This document shows positions 12,106 through 22,395 of a DNA stretch of 64,000 bases, one piece after another (the first letter of the stretch is position 1; the number at the start of each line of letters is the position of its first letter). Source of the stretch: Plantago elongata (lineage: Eukaryota > Streptophyta > Magnoliopsida > Lamiales > Plantaginaceae); the NCBI GenBank assembly GCA_036897095.1, contig JAYMSP010000086.1:1-64000 (forward strand). Direction: 5' to 3'. The translations under genes were made by a program, and so were the position numbers. The notes beneath the pieces are model-generated. The model was not told where the DNA came from. It worked only from the letters and a program-made list of their open reading frames with translations, and searched no databases.

Positions 12106-13226
12106 CTATTCTTCTTCTTTACTAGAACTAAAGAGTTTCAGCAGGTAGGAAAAAAGATTTATGACATCCAAATAGAGCATAACAGAAGCCCAGATAAACT
12201 GATCGTATGTGTATCGTTTGATCAGATTCTCCGAATCCCAAATAATGTACGCGCACATAAGCAATGCTCCCAGAAGCCCATAGATCATCTGGCCTATTCT
12301 ACCAATAGGATGGCAAATCTGCAAGACAAAGTACTCCATATGAGTATTATACGAATTCTAACAACTCGAATTAACAAATGTGATTACTGAACGTATACCT
12401 GAATTATTCCAAAGACTGTAAGAACGCAGGCAGCTCCAATGGCAAATGGGTAGAGGAAACTGAATTCGTGACCTCTCTTAGCAGCCCAGAATGTGTATGC
12501 TGTGAGGCTAACTAGCAATGTGACTGTCAAGATAAGAGCCTCCAGAATAATTGCCCCTGGAGAAATAATCACCCACTCTCATTGTTAGTTCTTTTGAATT
12601 TAACAGTAAGTCTATAACCATTAAATTGTTTCAGTTTATGGTTGTTAACCAACCATTTTCAGGCCTAACCGTGTACGCGTAACCAAACATCAGGTAAAAA
12701 CCATTTACTAACCACTACTGGTGGAACAAGCTAACCCAATGAGAAAAGCAAAACTCAAAGTGAAGAGTCCAAGCAGAATATAATTCACAGGATGCTTCTC
12801 GGAGTAAAATGCCAATGCGATCAATACTGCAATCACAAATTTAGCAGAATCACTTATAAGAAACACATAATTCGTAGCCAAAGTTAATTATGGTTGACCC
12901 AAAAAAATCAAATAATCAAGCTTTAGAAAGAATGAAGAGAGTAACAGGTAAACAATAACATGAACTAATGCTGTATCTCACTTACGAAGACTTGGGGTCA
13001 TGATGAGGACGAACCAAAACACGACATCAGTCAAAGCCGGGAGTCGAAAAATCTCAAGGCGATGAAAGAAAATGACAGAACCAACAGCGATGGTAAGAAG
13101 AAACTGAAGGGCGAGTATGGAGTAAACTTTGCGAATGAACAACCACCGGAATTCCAGGCTTTCTTGCATTAGCGGGTACAGCGGTTCGCTGGCTGATGAT
13201 GATTCAATGTCATTTTTGCCCGACAT
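12106..13226 (-). CDS. LIFEGUARD / Bax inhibitor-1-like membrane protein, copy 1
   Basis: Four minus-strand exons (13226-12986, 12826-12713, 12556-12399, 12318-12106) give about 241 residues, the usual length for plant LIFEGUARD (LFG) proteins. The N-terminus MSGKNDIESSSASEPLYP is followed by FRWLFIRKVYSILALQFLLT, EKHPVNYILLGLFT, TAYTFWAAKRGHEF, FLYPFAIGA and the family block YIIWDSENLIKRYTYDQF near the C-terminus. About seven membrane spans are expected. LFG proteins sit in the ER or other internal membranes, suppress cell death and affect stress and pathogen responses; this is family knowledge. The ATG at 13226 is the first ATG in frame. The splice pattern is identical in copy 2, supporting the model. 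Its 3' UTR faces the FORKED-like gene. Confidence 0.93.
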
Positions 13227-13637
13227 TGTAAACAAATTCGAAGAAAGAAAATTGAAGCAACAACAACTGAAATTTGTTTGAGTTTAATATGAGCAGTTTG
13301 GTGTTATATAATGGCATGGCAGGTAGGTGAACAATGGCGGCTAATAACAGGTTGGCGAGTGGCTAATCATATTTTATTATAGCCGGCGCATACTATTATT
13401 TATTGTCACGTAAATATTTGACTTAATCCGTTTTGATTCTTAAAGCGGATTAAAAATTGAAGTTCAATGCAACTGCGCTGCAGCATTTTACATATCAACC
13501 AATCGCAACTGGTACACAAGCTTATGTAATAGGTACCCAAAGGACGGAGCTCAATTTATAAGACGCTTTAATAATTAATAGGTCGGGTTTAAGTCCTCCT
13601 TAACCGTTAAAATAAAAAAAAGTACTTTTAAAGAATA
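13227..13637 (-). other. Promoter region of LIFEGUARD copy 1 (duplicated upstream of copy 2)
   Basis: This stretch is nearly identical to 16513-16850. Shared blocks include GGTAGGTGAACAATGGCGGC and AGCCGGCGCATACTATTATT. The duplication therefore carried the promoter, and both copies probably started with the same regulation. Small indels distinguish the two, for example extra sequence near 13510-13620 here. Confidence 0.75.
13304..13310 (-). promoter_or_regulatory. Probable TATA box of LIFEGUARD copy 1
   Basis: On the minus strand this reads TATATAA, about 78 bp upstream of the ATG at 13226. The same box is kept at 16597-16603 upstream of copy 2, within a duplicated promoter region. Confidence 0.6.
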
Positions 13638-14410
13638 AAGTGCACATAAGCAATGCTCCCAGAAGCCAATACATGATACATCATCCTGTTTATTTTGCCT
13701 AGAGGATGGTAATTCTGCAACATACTCAATATTCATTCAATCATTCTCATGTGTACAACTTGAATCGACAAATGTGATTGCCAAACTTATACCTGAATCG
13801 TTCTAAAGGCTGGGAGAATGCTTGTGGTCCCACCAGTGAAGTGGCAAAGGAAATCGAATTCGTGACCTCTCTTAAAATTTCAGAATGTGTATGATGTGAG
13901 GTTAACTAGCAATGTGGCTGTCAAGATGAGAGCCTCCAGAGTAATTTCCCCTGGAGAAAATACATCTTGTTAGTTCTTTCGAATTTTTAATGGATTAGTT
14001 CATACCTAGGCTAGTCTTGGTTGGTTCAAAACCCTGTAACCGTTAAATAATTTGAAGATATAATTCACAGGATGCTTTTTGTAGAATGTCAATGAGAATT
14101 GAGAACAAAACTGCATTCACTAAGCAGACTCATTGACATTGACAAGTATCCCACCCTATAGACTGAGAGAAGATCCTGGACTAATAGCGGTCAAGATGAT
14201 AGCAAAAATAGTCGCGGTATCAATCCGAGTTGTAACACACATATACACGACGGGAATAGAGACACCATCAACAACTACGGTGAGAAGAAACTGAATGGCG
14301 AGTATCAAGTAAACTTTGCGAAGAAACAACCACCGAAACTCCGGATTTTCTTGCATTTGCCAAAATCTTAAGTTGTGGAGTCTAATTTGGAAGTTCGGTG
14401 TTTTATAATG
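13638..14410 (-). pseudogene. Degenerate LIFEGUARD copy (pseudogene A)
   Basis: Blocks of all four LIFEGUARD exons are present in the right order but decayed. Exon 4 similarity lies at about 13638-13715 (AAGCAATGCTCCCAGAAGCC), exon 3 at 13790-13955, exon 2 at about 14053-14100 and exon 1 at about 14160-14365. The last still encodes FRWLFLRKVYLILAIQFLLT on the minus strand. Most of exon 4 and much of exon 2 are missing, the start is lost, and the reading frame is not continuous. It sits just upstream of LIFEGUARD copy 1 and has a counterpart in the same position upstream of copy 2. Confidence 0.85.
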
Positions 14411-14814
14411 ACACGGCAGGTAGATAAACAATGGGGACTAAGTGCATGTTGGCGACTATATAACTGGAGTTGAATTGTTTGAATTCATAGAAATTTTGTG
14501 TGTATTTTTTGGATAAAAACATAACTGATTTGAACTGGAGTGGTATGCACAAGAGGATAATAATAACAGCTGCTCAGTAGATTGAGTTATAAAATGTTGT
14601 CAGTTAACGACTTTGACAATATTTTAAACTTCAATTTTCATATTGGAGTTTGTTGGTACATATTCGTTTAATAAGTTTCGACAACTAATCAGATTTAATT
14701 AATTTGAGTATGATCTGAAAGAAATTACAATGTACAATCACTCAGCATCACTAAAACAAGCAGAACATAAACAGAACGAAACTGAAGAGAAACTAAAACC
14801 ATGTCCATGGCCAT
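14411..14814. other. Spacer between pseudogene A and LIFEGUARD copy 2
   Basis: AT-rich spacer. The part from about 14640 resembles the 3' flank of copy 1 (near 11955-12105), including ACAATGTACAATCACTCAGC at 14729 versus 12029, and marks the start of the second duplication unit. No gene is seen. Confidence 0.6.
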
Positions 14815-16512
14815 CTATTCTTCTTCTTCTTCTTTTTTACTAGAACCAAAGATTCTCAGCAAGAGGAGAAAGAGTTTTATGACATCCAAATACAGCATAA
14901 CAGAAGCCCAGATGAACTGATCGTATGTGTATCGCTTGATCAGATCCTCCGTATCCCAAATAATATACGCGCACATAAGCAATGCTCCCACAAGCCCATA
15001 GATCATTTGGTCTATTCTACCTAGAGGATAGCAAACCTGCAATACAAAGTAATCCGGCCATATGAGCATTATATGAAATCTAACAACTCGAATTAACAAA
15101 TGTGATTGATTACTAAACGTATACGCCCGGCCCAGGCCCCATGCGAGCTGTTCAATCGCATGGGGCCTCATATTTATTGGGTCTCAAGTCCATATAAACA
15201 ACTTTACATAGATAACTTTGGGGGAAATTAAAAGAACTGAAAAATAATTTTCAACTGAGAAGCCAAAAACTCTGAAATGCCTCAATCAATGGAGAAAAGG
15301 GTGCCCTTCTTTAATTAACTTCCTTTTTCATTGTTATTATTTTTTAAGGTGGAATTTGAAATTGAAAATTTTACAAATTTAGCTTAATTCCTGAAATTTT
15401 ACCAATATAATTCAAGCTAAATACTTGGTTATTTTCGAAAAATCAATCTCTATATTGAATTTGAAAATTTTTCATCATATAGTACTACATATTTTATATT
15501 CTTCTAATTATAATTGGGGTCATTTCTTAAATTTTGCATGGGGCCTAAATATTCTAGGACCGGCCCTGATATACCTGAATTGTTGAAAAGACTGTGAGAA
15601 CGCAGACAGCTCCACAGGCAAAGGGGTAGAGGAAACCGAAATCGTGACCTCTCTTAGCAGCCCAGAATGTGTATGTTGTGAGGCTAACTAGCAATGTGGC
15701 TGTCAAGATAAGAGACTCCAGAATAATATCCCCTAGAGAAATAATCATCCACTCGCATTGTTAGTTCTTTAAAATTTAAATGGATGTGATAACGTAGCTA
15801 GTCCTGGCAATGGTTTGGTCGATAATCTTTTTGACCATAAGTCTGTGACCGTTAAATTGTTTCAGTTTATAATTATTAACCAACCATTTTCAGGCCTAAT
15901 TACATACGCGTAACCAAACATCTGGTAAAATGCCATTTACAAACCTTTAGTGGTGGAACAAGCTAACCCCAGGACAAAAGCAACACTCAAAGTGAAGAGT
16001 CCAAGCAGGATATAATTTACAGGATGCTTGTCGGAGTAAATTCCTAATAGGATCAATACTGCAATCACAAGTTAAGCAGAACCAATTAACAAAAACTTAA
16101 TGTAATCCGTAGTCAAAGTTAATAATGATTAACCGAAAAAGTCAAATAGTTAAGCTTTAAAAAGATGAAGAATAAAGAGAGTAACAGAGTAGTATCCGAC
16201 CATATCGACCGTGAAATAACATGAACGTAACTAATATAGTAATATTGTATCTCACTTACAAAGAATGGGGATCGAGCAAAGCACGATCCAAATCAGGATC
16301 AAAATCACGACATCAATCCAAGTCGTCAGACGAATAAACTCAATGTGACGAAAGAAAACATCAGATGCAACAGCAACAGTAAGAAGAAGCTGAAGGGTGA
16401 GTATGGTGTAAACTTTGCGAATAAACGACCACCGGAATTCCGGGCTTTCTTGCATTTGCGGGTACAGAGGCTCGCTGGCTGATGATGATTCAATGTCATG
16501 CTTGCCCGACAT
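14815..16512 (-). CDS. LIFEGUARD / Bax inhibitor-1-like membrane protein, copy 2
   Basis: Four minus-strand exons (16512-16260, 16058-15945, 15732-15575, 15036-14815) give about 248 residues with the same splice phases as copy 1. Conserved blocks are MSGKHDIESSSASEPLYPQ, FRWSFIRKVYTILTLQLLLT, DKHPVNYILLGLFT, TTYTFWAAKRGHDF and YIIWDTEDLIKRYTYDQF; the tail has five Glu. Exon 1 has four more codons than copy 1 and diverges most in its last third, covering the end of the first membrane hairpin. The third intron carries a 446-bp inserted element (15124-15569) that splits no exon. All splice sites remain canonical, so the gene looks intact. The predicted role is ER-membrane cell-death suppression, as for copy 1. 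The start is the first in-frame ATG. Confidence 0.92.
15124..15569. mobile_element. Small inverted-repeat DNA element in intron 3 of LIFEGUARD copy 2
   Basis: The homologous intron of copy 1 reads ACGTATACCTG without interruption; here 446 bp is inserted with TATA on both sides (15120-15123 and 15570-15573). The ends are imperfect inverted repeats: the left begins CGCCCGGCCC, the right end read backward begins TCAGGGCCGG, and both then carry GGCCCCATGC. The left end also forms a perfect 13-bp hairpin (15134-15146 with 15156-15168). There is no coding capacity, so it is non-autonomous. The superfamily is uncertain because the apparent target duplication is only 3-4 bp. Confidence 0.8.
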
Positions 16513-16596
16513 TGTAAACAAGTTCGAAGAAAGAAAATTCAAGCAGCAAAAGCAGAAATTTGATTGAGTTTAATTTCGAGCAGTTTGAGTTTGTTG

Positions 16597-16603
16597 TTAT
16601 ATA
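16597..16603 (-). promoter_or_regulatory. Probable TATA box of LIFEGUARD copy 2
   Basis: TATATAA on the minus strand, about 85 bp upstream of the ATG at 16512, in the duplicated promoter segment shared with copy 1. Confidence 0.6.
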
Positions 16604-16851
16604 ATGGCATTGGCATGGCAGGTAGGTGAACAATGGCGGCTCATAACAGGTTGGCGAGTGTCTAATCATATTTTATTATAGCCGGCGCATACTATTATTT
16701 ATTGTCACGTAAATATTTGACTTAATCCGTTTCGATTCTTACAAGCGGATTAAAAATTGAAGTTCAATGCGTCAAATTGGCAACTGCGCTGCAGCATTTT
16801 ATATATCAACCAATAGCAATGCTTATGTAATATGTACTTCTAAAGAATAAA

Positions 16852-18430
16852 TTGCACATAAGCAATGCTCCCAGAAGCCCATACATGATACATCATCCTG
16901 TTTATATGCCTAGAGGATGGTAATTCTGCAACATATTCAACATTCATTCAATTATTCTCATGTGTTACAACTTCAATCGACAAATGTGATTGTCAAACTT
17001 GTACCTAAATTGTTACAAAGACCGGGAGAATGCTTGTGAAGTGAAGGACCAGAGGAAATTGAATACGTGACTTCTCGTGAAAGAACATAATTTGAATGTT
17101 GTGAGGCTATCTAGCAATGTGGCTTTCAAGATAAGTATTAGAGATACAAAGCCAACAGCAAGTTGCACATAAGAAGAAGCACAGGAAGCTCAAACTCAAG
17201 TGAAGAACAAGTCCCATTTTCTTAACATTATGTTTTCTGATAAAGAATAATGCGACTTATACGCTGTGCATTAATGCTTGTACGTATGTATTAGTTAGGG
17301 TTGAACTTTATTTAAATAGCTCTTCCCTCTCTTTTCATACTCACTTTTCGTTCTCACATTTTCGATTCTCTTGATTCAATATAGAGAATTTGATTTGTAG
17401 TTGTTCAGTTTATCAATACAATTTCAATACTTTCACATGGTATCATACGCCTATCAATTCTGAGATCTTCAGCATTTGCTCATTTCTGAGTTTTCTTTGA
17501 TCGAATTCAATCGATCATCTTCTTCAATCGATTCAATTTTCATATCTAATATGACAGATTCTACTGCTGAAGGCGATATTCCGCCTGTAACCGTCAACAA
17601 TGGTGGTTCGTCTTCGTCTCGAAATCCTGTTGATGTTTCAACATCATTGTATTACATTCATCCAATTGATATTGGTTTGTGTATCACTCGTGAGGTGTTC
17701 ACTGGTGATAACTATCTTTCTTGGGCAAAAACCGTTATGATGAACTTGAAGGCCAAGAACAAGGCTGGTTTGATTGACAGTTCCATCATCGTGCCTGACA
17801 TTGCCACAATTGATCTGATCATGCTAGTTGCATGGCAGAGGAACAACAATATGGTTTTGTCTTAGTTAACAAGTGCTCTCTCGGCCAAAATTCATAATAG
17901 CTTGCTATACACGACGGTTGCTTATGAAGCATGGGAGGAGCTTCGTAGTCAATTTGTTAAATGAGATGGTCCACGAGTGTTTCACTTGAAAAAAGAACCC
18001 AGTTTCATCAATCAAGGTATTAGACCTGTAACTGCTTATTGTAATCGTTAGATAATTTCATGTATAATTCACAGGATGCTTATTGTAGAATGTCAATGAG
18101 AACAAAACTGCAATCACAAAGCAGAATCATTGACATTGACAAGTATCCCACATTCCCACCCCAAAGACTGAGAGAAGATCCTGAGTCAAGACGATAGCAA
18201 CAATAGTCGCGGTATCAATCCAAGTTGTGATACGCATATACGCGACGGGACCAGAACACCAAGAAAAGCAACAATGACATCGAGATGAAACTGAATGGCG
18301 ATATTGAGTAAACTTTGGGAAAAACGACCACCGAGAAACTCCAGAGTTTTCTAGCATGTGTGGGTACACGGTTCGCTGGCCGATTATTCAATGTCATTTT
18401 TGCCCGACATTGTTTACGAGTTAGGACAAA
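16852..18430 (-). pseudogene. Degenerate LIFEGUARD copy (pseudogene B), interrupted by a copia-type fossil
   Basis: This is the counterpart of pseudogene A. Decayed exon 4 and exon 3 blocks lie at 16852-17135, and exon 2 and exon 1 blocks at about 18060-18430. The middle (about 17200-18040) is retroelement sequence. The start of its 3' part (TATAATTCACAGGATGCTT, 18062 onward) matches pseudogene A near 14051. The former N-terminus is recognisable around 18330-18415, including the CCCGACATTG block that holds the old start codon. The copy is non-functional. Because A and B share the same truncation of exon 4, the decay began before the unit was duplicated. Confidence 0.82.
17229..18040 (+). mobile_element. 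Ty1/copia LTR-retrotransposon fossil (LTR end + gag start)
   Basis: A broken copia-type fragment. An LTR-like stretch (left edge uncertain, about 17229) ends near 17437 with TTTCACA. It is followed directly by a primer-binding-like TGGTATCA and, from about 17551, the start of a copia gag protein: MTDSTAEGDIPPVTVNNGG, then FTGDNYLSWAKTVMMNLKAK. Protease, integrase and reverse transcriptase are absent, so it is a fragment with several breaks. It lies within LIFEGUARD pseudogene B and is absent from pseudogene A, so it arrived after the unit duplicated. Confidence 0.8.
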
Positions 18431-18751
18431 GAAAAGTGGCGAAATACTTAAGTTATTGAAGTTTGGTGTTACTGTATATAAATATATAATGATGACACGG
18501 TAGGTAGATAATATTTGAACATTAGGGACTAAGTACATGTTGGCGAGTGGCTAATAATATGCCGCCACATACAATCACTCCAAGTAAGTTACTATGTTGA
18601 TTTATTTTACCAAAATTATGTTATTCTACACCATATTATCTAAATTGAATTATTCTCACTGTTTACAAAATTCACAGGTAAAGTTCACTAAATTACACTT
18701 CTGCAAACACTAACTTTAAATTTCAACTCAAATCAAACTTTTCATCAAGTT

Positions 18752-18832
18752 ACAATGTACAATCACTTAGTATCACCAAAACAAGCAGAACATAAACAGA
18801 ATGAAACTGAAGAAAAACTAATTAAACCCATA
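18752..18832 (-). pseudogene. 3'-end remnant of a third LIFEGUARD unit
   Basis: TACAATGTACAATCACTTAG and the following CACCAAAACAAGCAGAACAT match the 3' flanks of LIFEGUARD copies 1 (12029) and 2 (14729) closely. The match stops at about 18832, just before a trinucleotide repeat, with no LIFEGUARD exon following. This marks the truncated edge of a third tandem unit. Confidence 0.75.
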
Positions 18833-18837
18833 TAGTA

Positions 18838-18952
18838 CTGCCGCCGCCGCCGCCGCCACTACCACCACCACTACCATTGCCACCCACTGCCACTACCACC
18901 ACTACCACTACCACCACTACCACGACCACGACCACGACCACCACTAAGATGA
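18838..18952. repeat. CCG/CCA trinucleotide microsatellite
   Basis: A run of CCG followed by mixed ACC/ACT/ACG triplets, about 115 bp. On the minus strand it reads as GGT/GTG repeats and creates artificial Val- or Gly-rich open frames. It sits exactly at the break of the third LIFEGUARD unit. Confidence 0.9.
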
Positions 18953-19085
18953 ACATAAAAGTGCCATTTCCTGGAGAGTAAAGTTGCTTACCTGATATGA
19001 GAGCTGCAATGACCAAAGTGCAACAGGTTTGAGATAAGGCCATTTTTAGATTGGTGTCTTGTGTTACTAAAATAGAAGAGCCCAT

Positions 19086-20300
19086 GGTATTATAAGTCTT
19101 TAAGTGGACATTAATCCTAGTACAGAATGAAGACTACAATATATGCACAAGGTCATGTAAAGTTTTATTTTTATGTTCATGTAATCAACGGCAGAAAATG
19201 GGTAGTTATATATAAAATGTAATTTCAAAATCATGTTTATGATGACTAAATATATTGTATCTAATGATCATTTATATGAATTTGAATTAAAAACCCAGTA
19301 TTGGACTAAACTTTTGTTTTTTATAGTTGTATGTAAAACGGTCTATAATCCTTTCTCTTTCGCAAAGTCTTATGGATAATAAGTTATAGAAAACTTGTGT
19401 GGGGATGAACATACATTATCAATAAAATCCTCATGTTGTCAATGAAATTGTTTATGTTTATTAACAAGTAGAGTTCTTTTATAATACAAAACGTTTCAAT
19501 GTGGTCAACATATATGTTACGATCCGTAAGACTCGGATTTTTTTTTTGGAAATATTCGCCCAAGAGCCCAACTGGAAAGAAATATTAAAAAAAAAATGGC
19601 CCAAAACTATATCTTAATGTGAAAACGGTGTATCATAAAATGTAAAATGGTACAGTTTTCACACCTTAAACTGTACATTCAATGTGACGTTGTACAATTT
19701 TTTTTATTATATCATAAAATGTAAATGATATATCGGTCGCTTTTTGAAATATCTTTTTCAATACATTTCCGGCCCGCAATTTTTCATTTTTTTGGACTTT
19801 GTGATGTTGGAAAGGGACAGGGTTTTTTTAGGGAGAGTCGGGAGCCAGTAGATGCTATAATAAATAATATTGCCACTAGCGTCCAATTAGTTTCATGCTG
19901 ACAAATTACATGTTAAATGATAATAATACCCATCCCCAGCTCCAACATTCATCTGACATAAGGGACAAGAGTGCAGACTACTTTAATACATCTCACATCC
20001 CCTCTCTCTCTATTTTGTCTCGCCACCATATCATCTTCCTCATCTCATCCCTTCTTCCATCACTCACCTTCACCTTCGCACCGCCTACCTTACCACGACA
20101 AAGATCCGTCCACCTTCACAGTCACCGCCCACCTCCACCACTCACCGCCTACCCTGGAACAGTCCAGCACCGCTCCTCCTTCACACCCGCCTTCACAGTC
20201 ACCGCCACATGGCCTCCCTTCAAAGTCGAGATCCGCACCTCCACTTTCAGATTCGATCCGCACCTCCCACTCACACTAAACTAAATATAATCTTTAACCA
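19086..20300. other. Intergenic, no gene recognised
   Basis: AT-rich sequence with A and T runs. A short string (TATCATAAAATGTAAA) occurs near 19632 and again near 19712. The C-rich open frames at 19895-20284 are Ser/Pro/His-rich in two overlapping phases and look like low-complexity sequence rather than protein. Confidence 0.5.
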
Positions 20301-20389
20301 TAGATTCTAACTGAGTAGTTTTGTGATGGAATGGGAGAGTTAGTCGGCCCACTTGCACACATAATGATAGTGATGGAAATATAAGTTTA

Positions 20390-20520
20390 ATTGTATATTA
20401 TATTGTATACATCACATCATACACTATGATTGTATGATGATATTGCAAATATACATCTCACTGTATGATGGAATTGCAAATATACATTTTAACTGTATTA
20501 TGGAATTATGCATATTTAAT
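20390..20520. repeat. Short degenerate tandem repeat (TGTATGATG...GCAAATATACAT)
   Basis: Three to four copies of a unit of about 40 bp containing TGTATGATGGAATTGCAAAT with small changes. It is AT-rich and non-coding, and adjoins the fold-back repeat. Confidence 0.6.
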
Positions 20521-20559
20521 TAAATTGAAATAAATATATTATTTGAATAATATAAAAAT

Positions 20560-21960
20560 TACTTATGGTTTATCATATAGATAAACTATAAGTTTAGTGA
20601 TAAATATATTATCACTAAATGTATTATGCAAAAATATTAATCTAACTATCAAAGTATAGTTTATCATATATGTAATCTCCAGATTCTCAATCACACTTTA
20701 TTAATTAAATATGTTAAAAATTGATCTAATGTTACTCAATTACTACAATACCCTACCACACGTTCACACCTAACTAACTTATTCTAGAAAAATATTAATT
20801 TAACCATCAGAGTTTTTGAGTCACACATGATGCCATTAGTTAATAAATGCATCATGATGGTTTAATATAGAGACGGTCTATGTGCTATTAACATGATTAT
20901 CTATGTTGTTAAGCAAAACTTCTATGTTATTTAGTGTTGGTATTTAGGGTTTAGTGTTTAGGACTTATTGCTTAGGGCTTAGGGGTTTGTATTTAGGTTT
21001 AAAAATTAGTCTACTGTTAACCATTTACTACAACACCCTACTATCGTCACACCATCGCCCTTCTAATTTTCCGGTCAATCTACAAATCTCTCCATATTCA
21101 TCAGCTAAATGTATTTTGCAATATTAATCTAACTATCAAAGTTTGATTTACCATATAGGTAAACTCAAGATTCACAATCACACTTAAAGTCATGAGTTAA
21201 TAAATGTGTCATAACTGTCTAATCTAGATACGGTCTAAATATGTGTTAGTAAAATGATTATTAATGTTATTAATCAAAACGATTATGTTGTTTAGTACTC
21301 ATGGCTTAGTGTTTAGGGTTTAGTATTTGGGTTAAATTTTTTGTTTGATGTTACTCATTTACTACAACATCTCCTTGTTGCAGCCCAATCTTCCCTACAC
21401 CTTACCATTGTCATGCAACAACCCACCATCGACTATGTTGTTTAGTACTCAGGGCTTAGTGTTTAAACCCAAATTTCACAATCACCCCTGAATTCATTAG
21501 TTAATAAGTGTACCACAATAAGGTAGATTGTAACATATAAGTTGAAGACACACAACTTAACCGTATATTATAACTTTCATAGTACAGTATCATATAACTA
21601 TCACTGTATTATGCAACTTATAATGTACAATAATTTTGAAAATACAACTTTATATATATATATATATATAGTGAAACTACAAAAATACAGTCCGACTATA
21701 TATTTAAGTTTTATCTTCAAAATTAATGTACATTGCAAGTTGCATAATACAATGATAATTATATGATATTGTACGATGAAAGTTATATGATACAGTTAAG
21801 TTGTATCTTCAAATTATATGATACAATCTACATTATTGTAGTACACTTATTAACTAATGACTTCAGGTGTGATTGCGAATTGTTAGATTTACCTATAAGG
21901 TAAACCATACTTTGATAGTTAAATTAATATTTTTTCAAATACATTTAGTTAGATCATTAT
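20560..21960. repeat. Composite fold-back repeat with TTTAGGG-like blocks
   Basis: Two direct copies of a unit (from about 20612 and about 21110) share AATCTAACTATCAAAGT, CAATCACACTT, TTAATAAATG and then TTTAGGG-like strings (20938-20998 and 21300-21345). A third partial copy lies at 21425-21500. An inverted copy at about 21840-21960 closes the structure. The core is a long imperfect hairpin: 21480-21650 pairs with about 21680-21880 around a TA run at 21651-21670, with roughly 80-85% matching by eye. It looks like a non-coding fold-back or MITE family. No open frame of note is present. Confidence 0.75.
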
Positions 21961-22390
21961 GAAGAAATTGGTAGATTGACAAGAACATGAATTTTTTATG
22001 TTACGGTTAACATAAATTGGTAGATTGACCAGAACATTTAATTCAAACACATGTTTTCTCAACATTGAATTTTTTATGTTATAGTTGCGTTTAGCAAAAC
22101 TAGCTGAAAATGTAGTTGTTATATGTTAGTTCAACATATAGTTAAAAAGCTAGATGATTATATAGCTTATTAACTAGTTGAAATCCAACTGATTTTAATT
22201 TAGATGTTCAACAAATTAGCTTATAAACTAGCTGGTATTTTGTAAAATGACATATAAGGACATTATTAATTAAACTTTATGATCGTATATTTTATTAATA
22301 TGTTTTTTTACATAATAGTACATCACATTTTTTATTTTCACGGTCACTTTAATATTACATCCGTCGGCTTATAAATAGTTAACATAGACC

Positions 22391-22395
22391 GTATG
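22391..22395. repeat. Target-site duplication (left) of the solo LTR
   Basis: GTATG immediately before TGTAAG; matched by GTATG at 25392-25396. Confidence 0.85.

Noticed and set aside
18822-19085. Minus-strand frame with a long Val run followed by Gly
   Set aside because: The Val/Gly part is a translated trinucleotide microsatellite. Only the first 30 or so codons look exon-like, and these are kept as a finding, not a gene.
19895-20284. Two overlapping Ser/Pro/His-rich frames
   Set aside because: Both phases are low-complexity, driven by C-rich sequence; no domain, splice context or conservation is visible.
20930-21345. Possible internal telomere (TTTAGGG)n
   Set aside because: The motifs are interspersed with variants and spread through repeat units; there is no continuous telomere array.
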